From the NCBI GenBank assembly GCA_013349735.1, contig DUZC01000082.1:1-8288 (forward strand): 8,288 nucleotides of DNA, read 5' to 3'. Positions 1 to 6,340 of the stretch are shown piece after piece (the first letter of the stretch is position 1; each line of letters begins with the position of its first letter). Position numbers and translations under genes: made by a program. Source of the stretch: Rhodospirillaceae bacterium (lineage in GTDB: Bacteria; Pseudomonadota; Alphaproteobacteria; Rhodospirillales; Magnetospirillaceae). Under the pieces are notes generated by a model, which ran no database searches, had not been told where the DNA came from, and saw only the letters and a program-made list of their open reading frames with translations.

Positions 1-275
1 AGGTCGTCGCGGCTCATGCCCGGCTTACGCGGCACACCGGCGGTCACGATGATCACATCGGCACCGGCGATGACGGAATAGTCATTGCCGCCGCTATAGG
101 CGGCGTTAACGCCTTCGATAGGGGTGGACTCGGCGATATCAAGCGCCTTGCCTTGGGGGATTCCCTCGGCGATATCGAACAGGACGACATCGCCCAATTC
201 TTTCAAGCCAATCAAATGAGCAAGCGTTCCGCCAATATTACCGGCGCCTACTAGAGCAATTTTTTTGCGTGCCAT
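1..275 (-). CDS. mdh: Malate dehydrogenase, N-terminal part (runs off left edge)
   Basis: NAD-dependent malate dehydrogenase of the TCA cycle, converting malate to oxaloacetate in the cytoplasm. Only the first 91 residues are present; the C-terminal remainder lies beyond base 1. The protein starts MARKKIALVGAGNIGGTLAH. It has the Rossmann loop GAGNIGG (residues 10-16). Asp34 ends the second strand (VVLFDI), as expected for NAD rather than NADP use. The segment AGVPRKPGMSR (79-89) is the family's mobile substrate loop, with arginines 83 and 89 as the expected malate-binding residues. The sequence matches the LDH-like MDH of alphaproteobacteria closely. The ATG at 273-275 has an AAAGG ribosome binding site at 284-288, 8 bases away. 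In many alphaproteobacteria mdh is followed by sucCD, but that would be outside the window. The upstream gene is zapE, separated by an inverted-repeat element. Confidence 0.95.
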   Translation of the reverse strand, partial: MARKKIALVGAGNIGGTLAHLIGLKELGDVVLFDIAEGIPQGKALDIAESTPIEGVNAAYSGGNDYSVIAGADVIIVTAGVPRKPGMSRDD

Positions 276-432
276 GGACATTGCCTTTCGCGTGAAGTAG
301 CAAGAACGAGAGGGAACAGAACTGCCAGACTTAGACAGGTTCAATCATAGGGCGGCTTTTGGTAGCGCGATTCCATCTTTTCGGCAAGGGGCTAGACAGA
401 TTACTTGCCAATAAACTCTGGCGTTGGACGAA
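276..432 (-). promoter_or_regulatory. mdh leader with weak candidate promoter
   Basis: This is the part of the 327-base gene-free stretch between mdh and the inverted-repeat element. Read on the minus strand, it contains a TATGAT hexamer (bases 344-349) that matches a -10 box at 5 of 6 positions. No convincing -35 lies 16-18 bases upstream. If it were used, the leader would be about 60 bases. A 6-bp inverted repeat, GGCAAG/CTTGCC (383-388 and 404-409), lies nearer zapE and has no T-run on either side, so it is not an obvious terminator. I see no open reading frame worth calling here. Whether mdh has its own promoter or is read through from zapE cannot be decided from sequence. Confidence 0.25.
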
Positions 433-606
433 TTAGAGCGTCGTGCGATCAACTTGGTTCACCCTGCCGCCGCCGAACTGTCGTCAGTGCAAGGAAGGCG
501 GCGCGGAGCGTAGTGGGACTACGGTCAAGCCGTCTGACACAGCAACACCGCGGATGCCCGCCCCATGGACAACAGCGTGATTCAAATTGAACGCACGACG
601 CTCTAA
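433..606. repeat. 174-bp MITE-like inverted-repeat element
   Basis: The two ends are perfect 15-bp inverted copies of TTAGAGCGTCGTGCG (433-447 and 592-606). The similarity continues inward for another 19 bases with 14 matches, giving about 29 of 34 in total. The interior also has dyad structure. CTGTCGTCAG (478-487) pairs with CTGACACAG (534-542) with one bulge. CGTAGT-GGG-ACTACG (509-523) forms a hairpin close to the geometric centre. There is no transposase and no believable ORF inside. A TA lies at each tip (434-435, 604-605), as would be expected of an IS630/Tc1-type non-autonomous element duplicating a TA target. That family assignment is inference. The alternative is an alphaproteobacterial palindromic intergenic repeat with no transposon origin. 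The right tip overlaps the zapE stop codon. Confidence 0.7.
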
Positions 607-1757
607 GTCAGGTGATGGCGTTCCAGATATTCTGCGGACTGCATTTCGATAAGCCGACTGGCCGTGCGCCGAAACTCAAACGCCCCATCACCCGCCGGAT
701 AGAGTTCATCCGGTGACGCCGCCGCAGAACAAAGGAATGTCACCTTATGTTCGTAAAGCGCATCGATCAGCGTAACGAAACGCTTGGCCGCGTCGCGATT
801 GTCGGGCGACAAGGTGGGAACGCCCGAAACCATCACGGTGTGATACAAAGTCGCCAGCTGAAGATAATCCGAGGCCCCAAGCGCCGTCTTGCAAAGATCT
901 TCGAAATCAAACCAGGCCACGCCATCCGCCGATTTGGGAACCGTCCAGTCCCGGCCATGCACATGGATATGGTCCTCTTTCGGCGACTGCCCGCCGGTCA
1001 GACGATCGAAACAATGGGCCAAAGCCTGCTCGGCCGCGCCCCCATCCGGCGTGTAATAGACCTTTATCCCCTTTTTGCGGCCCAGGCGGTAATCCCGTTC
1101 ACTGTTCAGTTCCAAAAGATCAAAGCACTGTTTGATGATCGCGATGAACGGCAGGAAGCGCTCCCGTTGCAGCCCGTCTTTGTAAAGATCGTCCGGCGCC
1201 CGGTTCGAGGTAATGACCATGACCACCCCCAGACCGAGCAGCTCCTGGAACAACCGTCCCAAAATCATGGCGTCGGCGATATCCGTTACCTGGAGCTCAT
1301 CAAAGCACAGCAACCAACTCTGGTTGGCAATATGCCGGGCTAAATCGGGAATCGGATCTTTTTCCCTTCTGCTTTTGTCCTGACGCCAAAGATGGATTTG
1401 ATCATGGACATCGCGCATGAAGGCGTGGAAGTGAACACGGCGCCGGGCTTCTACCGTGGCCGTTGAGAAAAACAGGTCCATCAGCATGGACTTGCCGCGA
1501 CCGACGTCACCGTAAATATAGAGCCCCTGCTTAAATTCATTGGACTCGCAATCACCGGGAGTCCAGAGCAACCGCCGTTGCTTTTTTTGGCTGAAGCCGA
1601 AACGGGCCAACCATCCCTGTTCACCCTCGGCAGGCAGATAGCTGTCCAAAGCCTTGTGCAAGCCTTCAAGCTTTTCTACGGCCATGGCCTGGGCCATATC
1701 GGCACCAAGCCCCCCCTCGGCAAGCAAAGCGCGATAGCGGGTGAGTGGGCTGTTCAT
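603..1757 (-). CDS. zapE: ZapE / AFG1-family ATPase
   Basis: P-loop ATPase of the ZapE/AFG1 (LACE1) family, 384 residues, the usual length. In E. coli ZapE binds FtsZ at the division ring; the mitochondrial homologue helps turn over respiratory-chain subunits. Walker A is GDVGRGKS (83-90). Walker B is LLCFDELQ (149-156), followed by the family signature VTDIADAM. The sensor-1 region VVMVITSNRAP has Asn185. The RERFLPFI segment (198-205) carries candidate arginine-finger residues. No signal peptide or membrane segment is seen. The start at 1755-1757 keeps the typical N-terminus (SPLTRYRALLAEG), but its ribosome binding site is weak. It lies 75 bases downstream of the DHH gene in the same direction, with no terminator between them. 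It ends ERHHLT with a TAG stop formed by the first bases of the inverted-repeat element. Placement just upstream of mdh is common in alphaproteobacteria. Confidence 0.93.
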   Translation of the reverse strand: MNSPLTRYRALLAEGGLGADMAQAMAVEKLEGLHKALDSYLPAEGEQGWLARFGFSQKKQRRLLWTPGDCESNEFKQGLYIYGDVGRGKSMLMDLFFSTATVEARRRVHFHAFMRDVHDQIHLWRQDKSRREKDPIPDLARHIANQSWLLCFDELQVTDIADAMILGRLFQELLGLGVVMVITSNRAPDDLYKDGLQRERFLPFIAIIKQCFDLLELNSERDYRLGRKKGIKVYYTPDGGAAEQALAHCFDRLTGGQSPKEDHIHVHGRDWTVPKSADGVAWFDFEDLCKTALGASDYLQLATLYHTVMVSGVPTLSPDNRDAAKRFVTLIDALYEHKVTFLCSAAASPDELYPAGDGAFEFRRTASRLIEMQSAEYLERHHLT

Positions 1758-1832
1758 TGCTTAATCTGCAACTGTTACCTTGAGGGCGCAACCGGCGGGC
1801 CAGACCATAGACCGCCGCTGCCTTACAAAGGA

Positions 1833-2765
1833 TCAACCGTCGGCATTAATCCTGGTTATCAGCTCTTTCAGGGTCTTCTCGGCCAGATCATTGGCGACCT
1901 GACAAGTTCCCGCATTTTCATGACCGCCGCCGCCATATTCCAGCATCAGCGAACCGATATTGCTTTTCGAACTACGATTGAGAATCGATTTGCCGGTAGC
2001 AAAAACAGTATTCTGTTGCTTAACACCCCACAACACATGAATAGAAATATTGCATTCCGGGTAAAGGGCGTAAATCATGAACCGATTACCAACAAAGATT
2101 GTTTCTTCGTTACGAAGGTCCAGCACAATAAGGTTTTTATAAGTCTTAGAGTTTTTCCGCAACTGATCTTTAAACTTCTCTTCATGCGAAAAATAGAGAT
2201 CAACTCTTTCTTTTACATCGGGAAGCTCAAGTATTTCTTCTATGCGGTGATTCCGGCAATAATCAATCAGGTTCATCATCAATTGGTAATTTGATAACCG
2301 AAAGCTGTGAAACCGCCCGAGCCCGGTTCGGGCATCCATGATGAAATTCAGCAAGGGCCAGCCGGTGGGGTGAAGAATCTCCGCGCGGGTAAATTGGGCA
2401 GCATCGCCTTGGTCTACCGCCGCCATCATTGAGTCAAAGGCTTCGGGGAAAACACTGGTGCCGCCGTAATGATTGAACACCACCCGCGCCGCCGAGGGCG
2501 CCTCGGGTTCAATGATATGGTTTTCCCGCTTTCCCACGCGCATCGTCTCGGACAAGTGATGATCAAAGGCCAGGTGCACCCCGTCGACATAGGGAAGGTT
2601 CGTGGTAATGTCACTCTTGCCGATTTCGATGACGCCATCCTGCATATCCTTAGGATGGACGAATTTGATATCGTCTATGAGCTCGAGATGTTTGAGCAGC
2701 ACCGCACAGACCAGACCATCAAAATCACTGCGCGTGACCAACCGGAATTTTGTCTTGCCCGACAT
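1833..2765 (-). CDS. DHH/DHHA1-family phosphoesterase
   Basis: Predicted cytoplasmic metal-dependent phosphoesterase of 310 residues. DHH motifs visible are DFDG (14-17), FDHH (67-70) and a DxGD-like VDQGD (117-121). The C-terminal DHHA1 substrate-binding motif is GGGGHENAGTC (278-288). Relatives are annotated as nanoRNase/NrnA-like or 'exopolyphosphatase', cutting short oligonucleotides, cyclic-dinucleotide products or phosphate chains. The substrate cannot be fixed from sequence. A longer frame runs up to 2849, but I prefer the ATG at 2763-2765. It has GGAGGG at 2773-2778, 7 bases upstream, and gives MSGKTKFRLVTRSDFDG with no unexplained leader. The extra 28 codons would run through the promoter and dyad. 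The 3' half is oddly AT-rich: bases 1981-2280 are about 38% GC by hand count, against about 57% for 2281-2520. The family is sure, the function is not. Confidence 0.85.
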   Translation of the reverse strand: MSGKTKFRLVTRSDFDGLVCAVLLKHLELIDDIKFVHPKDMQDGVIEIGKSDITTNLPYVDGVHLAFDHHLSETMRVGKRENHIIEPEAPSAARVVFNHYGGTSVFPEAFDSMMAAVDQGDAAQFTRAEILHPTGWPLLNFIMDARTGLGRFHSFRLSNYQLMMNLIDYCRNHRIEEILELPDVKERVDLYFSHEEKFKDQLRKNSKTYKNLIVLDLRNEETIFVGNRFMIYALYPECNISIHVLWGVKQQNTVFATGKSILNRSSKSNIGSLMLEYGGGGHENAGTCQVANDLAEKTLKELITRINADG

Positions 2766-2772
2766 CAAATTT

Positions 2773-2778
2773 CCCTCC
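2773..2778 (-). promoter_or_regulatory. Ribosome binding site fixing the DHH gene start
   Basis: The minus strand reads GGAGGG here, 7 bases before the ATG at 2763-2765. This is a near-perfect Shine-Dalgarno sequence, and the longer frame starting at 2849 lacks an equally good one. It is the main reason for calling a 310-residue rather than a 338-residue protein. Confidence 0.75.
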
Positions 2779-2799
2779 ACCGGGGCGTTTGCTGCGAGG

Positions 2800-2833
2800 A
2801 AGATAGCGGTTGTCTTCGACCATGACAACCGCT
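2800..2833 (-). promoter_or_regulatory. Candidate promoter with overlapping operator-like dyad for the DHH gene
   Basis: On the minus strand, a -35 box TTGTCA (2823-2828, 5 of 6 to consensus) is followed by a 17-base spacer and a -10 box TATCTT (2800-2805, 4 of 6). Transcription would start near 2793, leaving a leader of about 28 bases ahead of the preferred ATG. A perfect 10-bp inverted repeat, AGCGGTTGTC/GACAACCGCT (2805-2814 and 2824-2833) with a 9-base centre, spans the -35 and spacer. There is no T-run on either side, so a terminator is unlikely. A repressor binding site is the simplest reading. It lies in the divergent gap, so it could also affect the plus-strand lipoprotein gene. All regulatory meaning is inferred. 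Confidence 0.5.
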
Positions 2834-2917
2834 GGACTTGGTTCCGCAAGAACTTGACCTCTTCAAGGCAACCGGCAGAGCTGATGACAGTCTAAGAAAT
2901 TCAGGCTAAACAGAATT

Positions 2918-3283
2918 ATGAGCTTGCGAAAACCATCCCCGATGCCCGCTACTGCCGGCCTGCTGTTTGCCCTTCTGCTGACCGGCTGCGCGGCGGAAGG
3001 CCCGTTTGTCGCCACGGATTACCGCTACCACCAGCGCGCCACCGTGGCCGTCTGTTACAATGACGAAATCAGCACGGCGGAGCAGGCCCAGGCGATGGCC
3101 GAGGAAATCTGCCGCCAATATGACCGAACCGCCAAATTGCAATTGGTGCAGCTCTATCAATGCAGTTGGACGGCACCGACCCGGGCAACCTATAACTGCG
3201 TTGCCCGCCCCGGTGAACATCCGGCGCCAATCACTCGTACCAACGCACCGATGCGGCACGACACGCCGTTACCGCCAGAATAA
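2918..3283 (+). CDS. Small putative outer-membrane lipoprotein, function unknown
   Basis: A 121-residue protein with a lipoprotein signal: a basic start (MSLRK), a hydrophobic stretch (AGLLFALLL, 13-21) and the lipobox LTGC, with the lipidated cysteine at 24. Ala25-Ala26 follow and there is no Asp at +2, which points to outer-membrane sorting by the usual Lol rule. The mature part has four cysteines (46, 65, 82, 94), likely forming two disulfides in the periplasm, and a proline-rich tail. I do not recognise a named domain. The ATG at 2918 has only a weak upstream CAGG; the next Met (residue 9) would shorten the basic region. It is the only plus-strand gene here, divergent from the DHH gene and convergent with sdhB, sharing a terminator. 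No clear promoter is seen; TTGACC at 2854-2859 is a possible -35, but its -10 partner is poor. Confidence 0.75.
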   Translation: MSLRKPSPMPATAGLLFALLLTGCAAEGPFVATDYRYHQRATVAVCYNDEISTAEQAQAMAEEICRQYDRTAKLQLVQLYQCSWTAPTRATYNCVARPGEHPAPITRTNAPMRHDTPLPPE

Positions 3284-3316
3284 AAAACCCCCGCCGCGAC
3301 CGCGACGGGGGTTTTT
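3283..3316. terminator. Bidirectional rho-independent terminator
   Basis: The stem is AAAAACCCCCG (3283-3293) paired with CGGGGGTTTTT (3306-3316). Inside it come one mismatch and a short CGC/GCG extension closing a GACC loop. The flanking A-run and T-run supply a U-tract on both strands. It starts at the TAA of the lipoprotein gene and sits 18 bases past the sdhB stop, so it can end both convergent transcripts. Confidence 0.93.
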
Positions 3317-3334
3317 CTGTCTTTTTGCGCCAAA

Positions 3335-4120
3335 TTAGAACCGGCGTTCCGCCAGCTTTTCCTTGATGCTGCCAATGGCCTTGGCCGGGTTAAGGCCCTT
3401 GGGACAAGTGGCGGTGCAATTCATGATGGTGTGACAACGATAAAGCCGGAACGGATCTTCCAAATCGTCCAACCGTTCGCCGGTAAACTCGTCCCGCGTA
3501 TCGTGGATCCAACGCGCCGCCTGCAACAGAATGGCCGGGCCCAGATAGCGGGCGTCCCCATTCCACCAGTAGCTGGGGCAAGAGGTCGAGCAGCAGAAAC
3601 ACAAAATACATTCCCACAAGCCGTCAAGCTTGGCGCGCTCTTCGGGACTTTGCAGCCGCTCCCGATCCGGGGGAGGCGGTGTCTGGCTTTGCGCCCAGGG
3701 CTTGATCGATGCCAATTGGGCATAAGGCACCGACAGATCGGGCACCAGATCCTTGACCACCGGCATATGCGGCAAGGGATAGATGCGAACATCCCCTTTG
3801 ATATCGGCGATGGGTTTTAGACAGGCCAGCGTATTGGTGCCATCGATATTCATCGCGCAGGAACCGCAAATGCCTTCACGGCAGGACCGGCGCAAGGTCA
3901 ATGTCGAGTCGATCTCGTCCTTGATTTTAAGCAAGGCGTCCAGAACCATCGGCCCGCAATCATCAAGATCGATATCAAAGGAATCGAGACTTGGATTCGA
4001 ACCGCTGTCTGGATCGTAGCGGTAAATCTTGAACGTCCTTACCCTTTTTGCCCCTGCCGGCGCCTTGTGGCTTTTCCCTGGCAGGACCTTCGAATTGGCG
4101 GGTAGCGCAAATTCAACCAT
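3335..4120 (-). CDS. sdhB: Succinate dehydrogenase iron-sulfur subunit
   Basis: Complex II subunit that passes electrons from the flavoprotein to ubiquinone. It has 261 residues, somewhat longer at the N-terminus than the E. coli protein, as is normal in alphaproteobacteria. The ferredoxin-like [2Fe-2S] cysteines are 80, 85, 88 and 100 (SCREGICGSC and LAC). The C-terminal clusters follow from CILCFCCSTSC. Cys171, 174 and 177 with Cys239 fit the [4Fe-4S] centre. Cys181, 229 and 235 fit the [3Fe-4S] centre. Trp185/Trp186 in PSYWW lie in the conserved region contributing to the quinone site. All ligands are present. The ATG at 4118-4120 has GAGGA at 4127-4131, 6 bases upstream. It is the last gene of the sdhCDAB operon, 31 bases after sdhA, and is followed by the terminator. 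Confidence 0.98.
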   Translation of the reverse strand: MVEFALPANSKVLPGKSHKAPAGAKRVRTFKIYRYDPDSGSNPSLDSFDIDLDDCGPMVLDALLKIKDEIDSTLTLRRSCREGICGSCAMNIDGTNTLACLKPIADIKGDVRIYPLPHMPVVKDLVPDLSVPYAQLASIKPWAQSQTPPPPDRERLQSPEERAKLDGLWECILCFCCSTSCPSYWWNGDARYLGPAILLQAARWIHDTRDEFTGERLDDLEDPFRLYRCHTIMNCTATCPKGLNPAKAIGSIKEKLAERRF

Positions 4121-4151
4121 GATCTATCCTCAGGCTTGCAGCGGGGCCGGT

Positions 4152-5939
4152 TTAATACACACGTGCTTTTGGCACGATGTATTCGACCTCATCGGTCAGT
4201 GTGTAGGTGTGAACCGGGCGATAGTCGAGGGTGACCTTGCCTTTTTCATCAACCCAGGCAAGCGAATGTTTCATCCAATTGACATCGTCACGGTCGGCGA
4301 AATCTTCACGGGCATGGGCCCCGCGGCTTTCCTTCCGGGCCTCAGCCGAGGTGATGGTCGCTTTTGCGCAGGCCATCAGATTCTCAAGCTCCAGGGCTTC
4401 GACCAGATCGGAATTCCAGATCAGCGAGCGATCGCTGATCTTCAGGCGCGACAGCGTGCCAGCAATCTCGTTGATCTTCTGTACACCTTCCGCCAGCGAA
4501 CTTTGCGTACGGAACACCGCCGCGTCGTTTTGCATGGTTTTTTGCATGGACAGACGGATTGTCGAAGTCTGCAGATCGCCATTGGCATTGCGAAGCCGAT
4601 CCAGACGCGCCAAAGCAAGGTCGCCCGCATCTTTCGGCAAGGGCTTATGGGGTGTGCCCGGCTTCATGGTGGCAGCGGCCCGCAAGGCAGCGGCCCGACC
4701 GAACACCACGATATCCAACAAAGAGTTGGTCCCCAGGCGATTGGCCCCATGAACCGAGACGCAGGCCGCTTCACCAATGGCCATCAATCCGGGGCAAACC
4801 GCGTCCGGCTGGTCCTTGGTTGGCCGCAGAACCTCGCCATGCAGATTGGTGGGAATACCACCCATATTATAATGGACGGTCGGCAGCACCGGGATCGGTT
4901 CGCGGGTGACATCGACACCGGCGAAAATCTTCGATGTCTCTGAGATGCCCGGCAGACGCAATTCCAAAGTTTCGGCACCCAGATGTTCCAGATGCAGGAA
5001 AATATGGTCGTTGCCCTTGCCGACACCGCGGCCGCCGCGGATTTCCATGGTCATCGCCCGAGACACCACATCGCGCGACGCCAAATCCTTGGCAGTCGGG
5101 GCATAGCGTTCCATGAAGCGTTCACCGGCGGAGTTGGTCAGATAGCCACCTTCACCGCGCGCGCCTTCGGTAATCAGGCAGCCTGACCCGTAAATGCCGG
5201 TGGGATGGAACTGCACAAATTCCATATCCTGCAAAGGCAGACCGGCACGCGCCACCAGGCCATGCCCGTCACCCGTACAGGTATGAGCCGAAGTGCAGGA
5301 GAAATAAGCGCGGCCATAACCGCCGGTGGCCAACACGGTCTGATGCGCACGGAACCGGTGCAGACTGCCGTCGTCAAGATTGATGGCCACGACCCCGCGG
5401 CAGGCGCCGTCGGCATCCATAATCAGATCGATGGCAAAATATTCGACCAGGAACTCGGCATTATGCTTCAGACATTGCTGATACAGGGTATGCAGCATGG
5501 CATGACCGGTCCGGTCAGCCGCCGCACAGGCCCGTTGTACCGGTGCTTCGCCAAAATTGCGCATATGGCCGCCGAAAGGCCGCTGATAAATCTTGCCCTC
5601 TTCGGTACGTGAAAAGGGCAAGCCGAAATGCTCGAGTTCATAGACCGCGGGAACCGCCTCGCGACACATATATTCGATGGCATCCTGGTCACCCAGCCAA
5701 TCCGACCCCTTGACGGTGTCATACATATGCCAACGCCAGTTATCCTCGGCCATATTGCCAAGGCTTGCACCAATTCCACCCTGTGCGGCCACGGTATGGC
5801 TGCGGGTCGGGAAAACTTTGGTCAGGCAGGCGGTTTTAAAGCCCGCGGCACCCATGCCGAGGGTCGCGCGCAATCCGGCGCCACCCGCGCCAACGACGAC
5901 CACATCATAAGTATGGTCGACGACTTTATATGCAGCCAT
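4152..5939 (-). CDS. sdhA: Succinate dehydrogenase flavoprotein subunit
   Basis: Catalytic subunit of complex II, oxidising succinate to fumarate at a covalently bound FAD on the cytoplasmic face of the inner membrane. It has 595 residues, full length. The dinucleotide-binding motif is GAGGAG (17-22). His48 in RSHTVAAQGG is the expected covalent FAD attachment residue. Active-site residues line up with the E. coli enzyme: His245 (HPTG), Glu258, Arg289 (SRDVVSR), His356 (VHYNMGG) and Arg401. The frame opens three codons earlier at a TTG (5946-5948). The ATG at 5937-5939 is the better start, because GGAGG (5949-5953) lies 9 bases upstream, inside the last codons of sdhD. sdhD ends only 5 bases before this ATG, so translational coupling is likely. 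The other subunits follow in the order sdhC-D-A-B. Confidence 0.98.
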   Translation of the reverse strand: MAAYKVVDHTYDVVVVGAGGAGLRATLGMGAAGFKTACLTKVFPTRSHTVAAQGGIGASLGNMAEDNWRWHMYDTVKGSDWLGDQDAIEYMCREAVPAVYELEHFGLPFSRTEEGKIYQRPFGGHMRNFGEAPVQRACAAADRTGHAMLHTLYQQCLKHNAEFLVEYFAIDLIMDADGACRGVVAINLDDGSLHRFRAHQTVLATGGYGRAYFSCTSAHTCTGDGHGLVARAGLPLQDMEFVQFHPTGIYGSGCLITEGARGEGGYLTNSAGERFMERYAPTAKDLASRDVVSRAMTMEIRGGRGVGKGNDHIFLHLEHLGAETLELRLPGISETSKIFAGVDVTREPIPVLPTVHYNMGGIPTNLHGEVLRPTKDQPDAVCPGLMAIGEAACVSVHGANRLGTNSLLDIVVFGRAAALRAAATMKPGTPHKPLPKDAGDLALARLDRLRNANGDLQTSTIRLSMQKTMQNDAAVFRTQSSLAEGVQKINEIAGTLSRLKISDRSLIWNSDLVEALELENLMACAKATITSAEARKESRGAHAREDFADRDDVNWMKHSLAWVDEKGKVTLDYRPVHTYTLTDEVEYIVPKARVY

Positions 5940-5944
5940 TGGGA

Positions 5945-6328
5945 TCAACCTCCCACAAGAGCGACGCGGAGCACCGCCACCGCTGAAAAGACACCGAACA
6001 GAAAAGCGGCAAACTTCAAGGCGATCACCGAAAAGAGTTTGACCCCTTCGTCATGCACATAATCCTCGATCACCGTCTGCATGCCCAGATGCGCATGATG
6101 AAAGGCGGCGAAGATCAACAGGATCATCATCGTGGTATTGCCAGGATGAGACAGCCACGCCCGGAAATGCGCGTAATCTGTGCCGGCCAGGGAAACCACG
6201 GAACCGACGAACCAGAACGTGATGGGAACCAGAGCCAGGCCGGTCAGGCGCTGCCACCAGAAATGGGAAACACCATCTTTGGCCGATCCCAGACCACGGG
6301 CTCGGGCGAGCGGGGGACGCATGGACAT
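5945..6328 (-). CDS. sdhD: Succinate dehydrogenase membrane anchor subunit
   Basis: Small membrane anchor of complex II, 127 residues, with three predicted transmembrane helices at roughly 27-49, 64-86 and 98-122. It shares the heme b and the quinone site with SdhC. The motif HAHLGMQTVIEDY aligns with E. coli HAWIGMWQVLTDY. His78 is therefore the expected heme ligand, and Asp89-Tyr90 match the quinone-site Asp-Tyr pair. The N-terminal ARARGLGSAKDG stretch is typical of alphaproteobacterial SdhD. The ATG at 6326-6328 follows AGGAG (6336-6340) by 7 bases. A second Met two codons in is a possible alternative start. The gap to sdhC is 12 bases. The last codons of sdhD contain the sdhA ribosome binding site. 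Confidence 0.95.
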   Translation of the reverse strand: MSMRPPLARARGLGSAKDGVSHFWWQRLTGLALVPITFWFVGSVVSLAGTDYAHFRAWLSHPGNTTMMILLIFAAFHHAHLGMQTVIEDYVHDEGVKLFSVIALKFAAFLFGVFSAVAVLRVALVGG

Positions 6329-6340
6329 CCTCGTTCTCCT

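Noticed and set aside
383..409. GGCAAG/CTTGCC inverted repeat as a zapE terminator
   Set aside because: The stem is only 6 bp with a 15-base loop and no T-run on either strand.
405..590. 61-residue plus-strand open frame in the mdh-zapE gap
   Set aside because: It runs through the inverted-repeat element and is arginine-rich with no domain. The repeat structure explains the sequence better.
1578..2294. 238-residue plus-strand open frame across the zapE/DHH junction
   Set aside because: It is antisense to two well-supported genes. The protein shows no family motifs and changes composition with the AT-rich patch, as a shadow frame would.
2766..2849. 28-codon N-terminal extension of the DHH gene
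   Set aside because: It would place the promoter and dyad inside the coding region, and it lacks the strong GGAGGG site that precedes the ATG at 2763-2765.
3585..3600. Extra cysteine (Cys176) in the SdhB CILCFCC motif as a possible unusual cluster
   Set aside because: All eleven normal ligands are in place, and an additional Cys at this position is, as I recall, common in alphaproteobacterial SdhB.
4029..4943. 304-residue plus-strand open frame
   Set aside because: It lies antisense to sdhB and sdhA, both of which carry every expected catalytic or cluster residue. The frame has no recognisable domain or ribosome binding site and is a GC-driven shadow.
5940..5948. TTG start for sdhA three codons upstream
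   Set aside because: The ATG at 5937-5939 has a well-spaced GGAGG and gives the standard MAAYKVVDH-type start; TTG is unnecessary.
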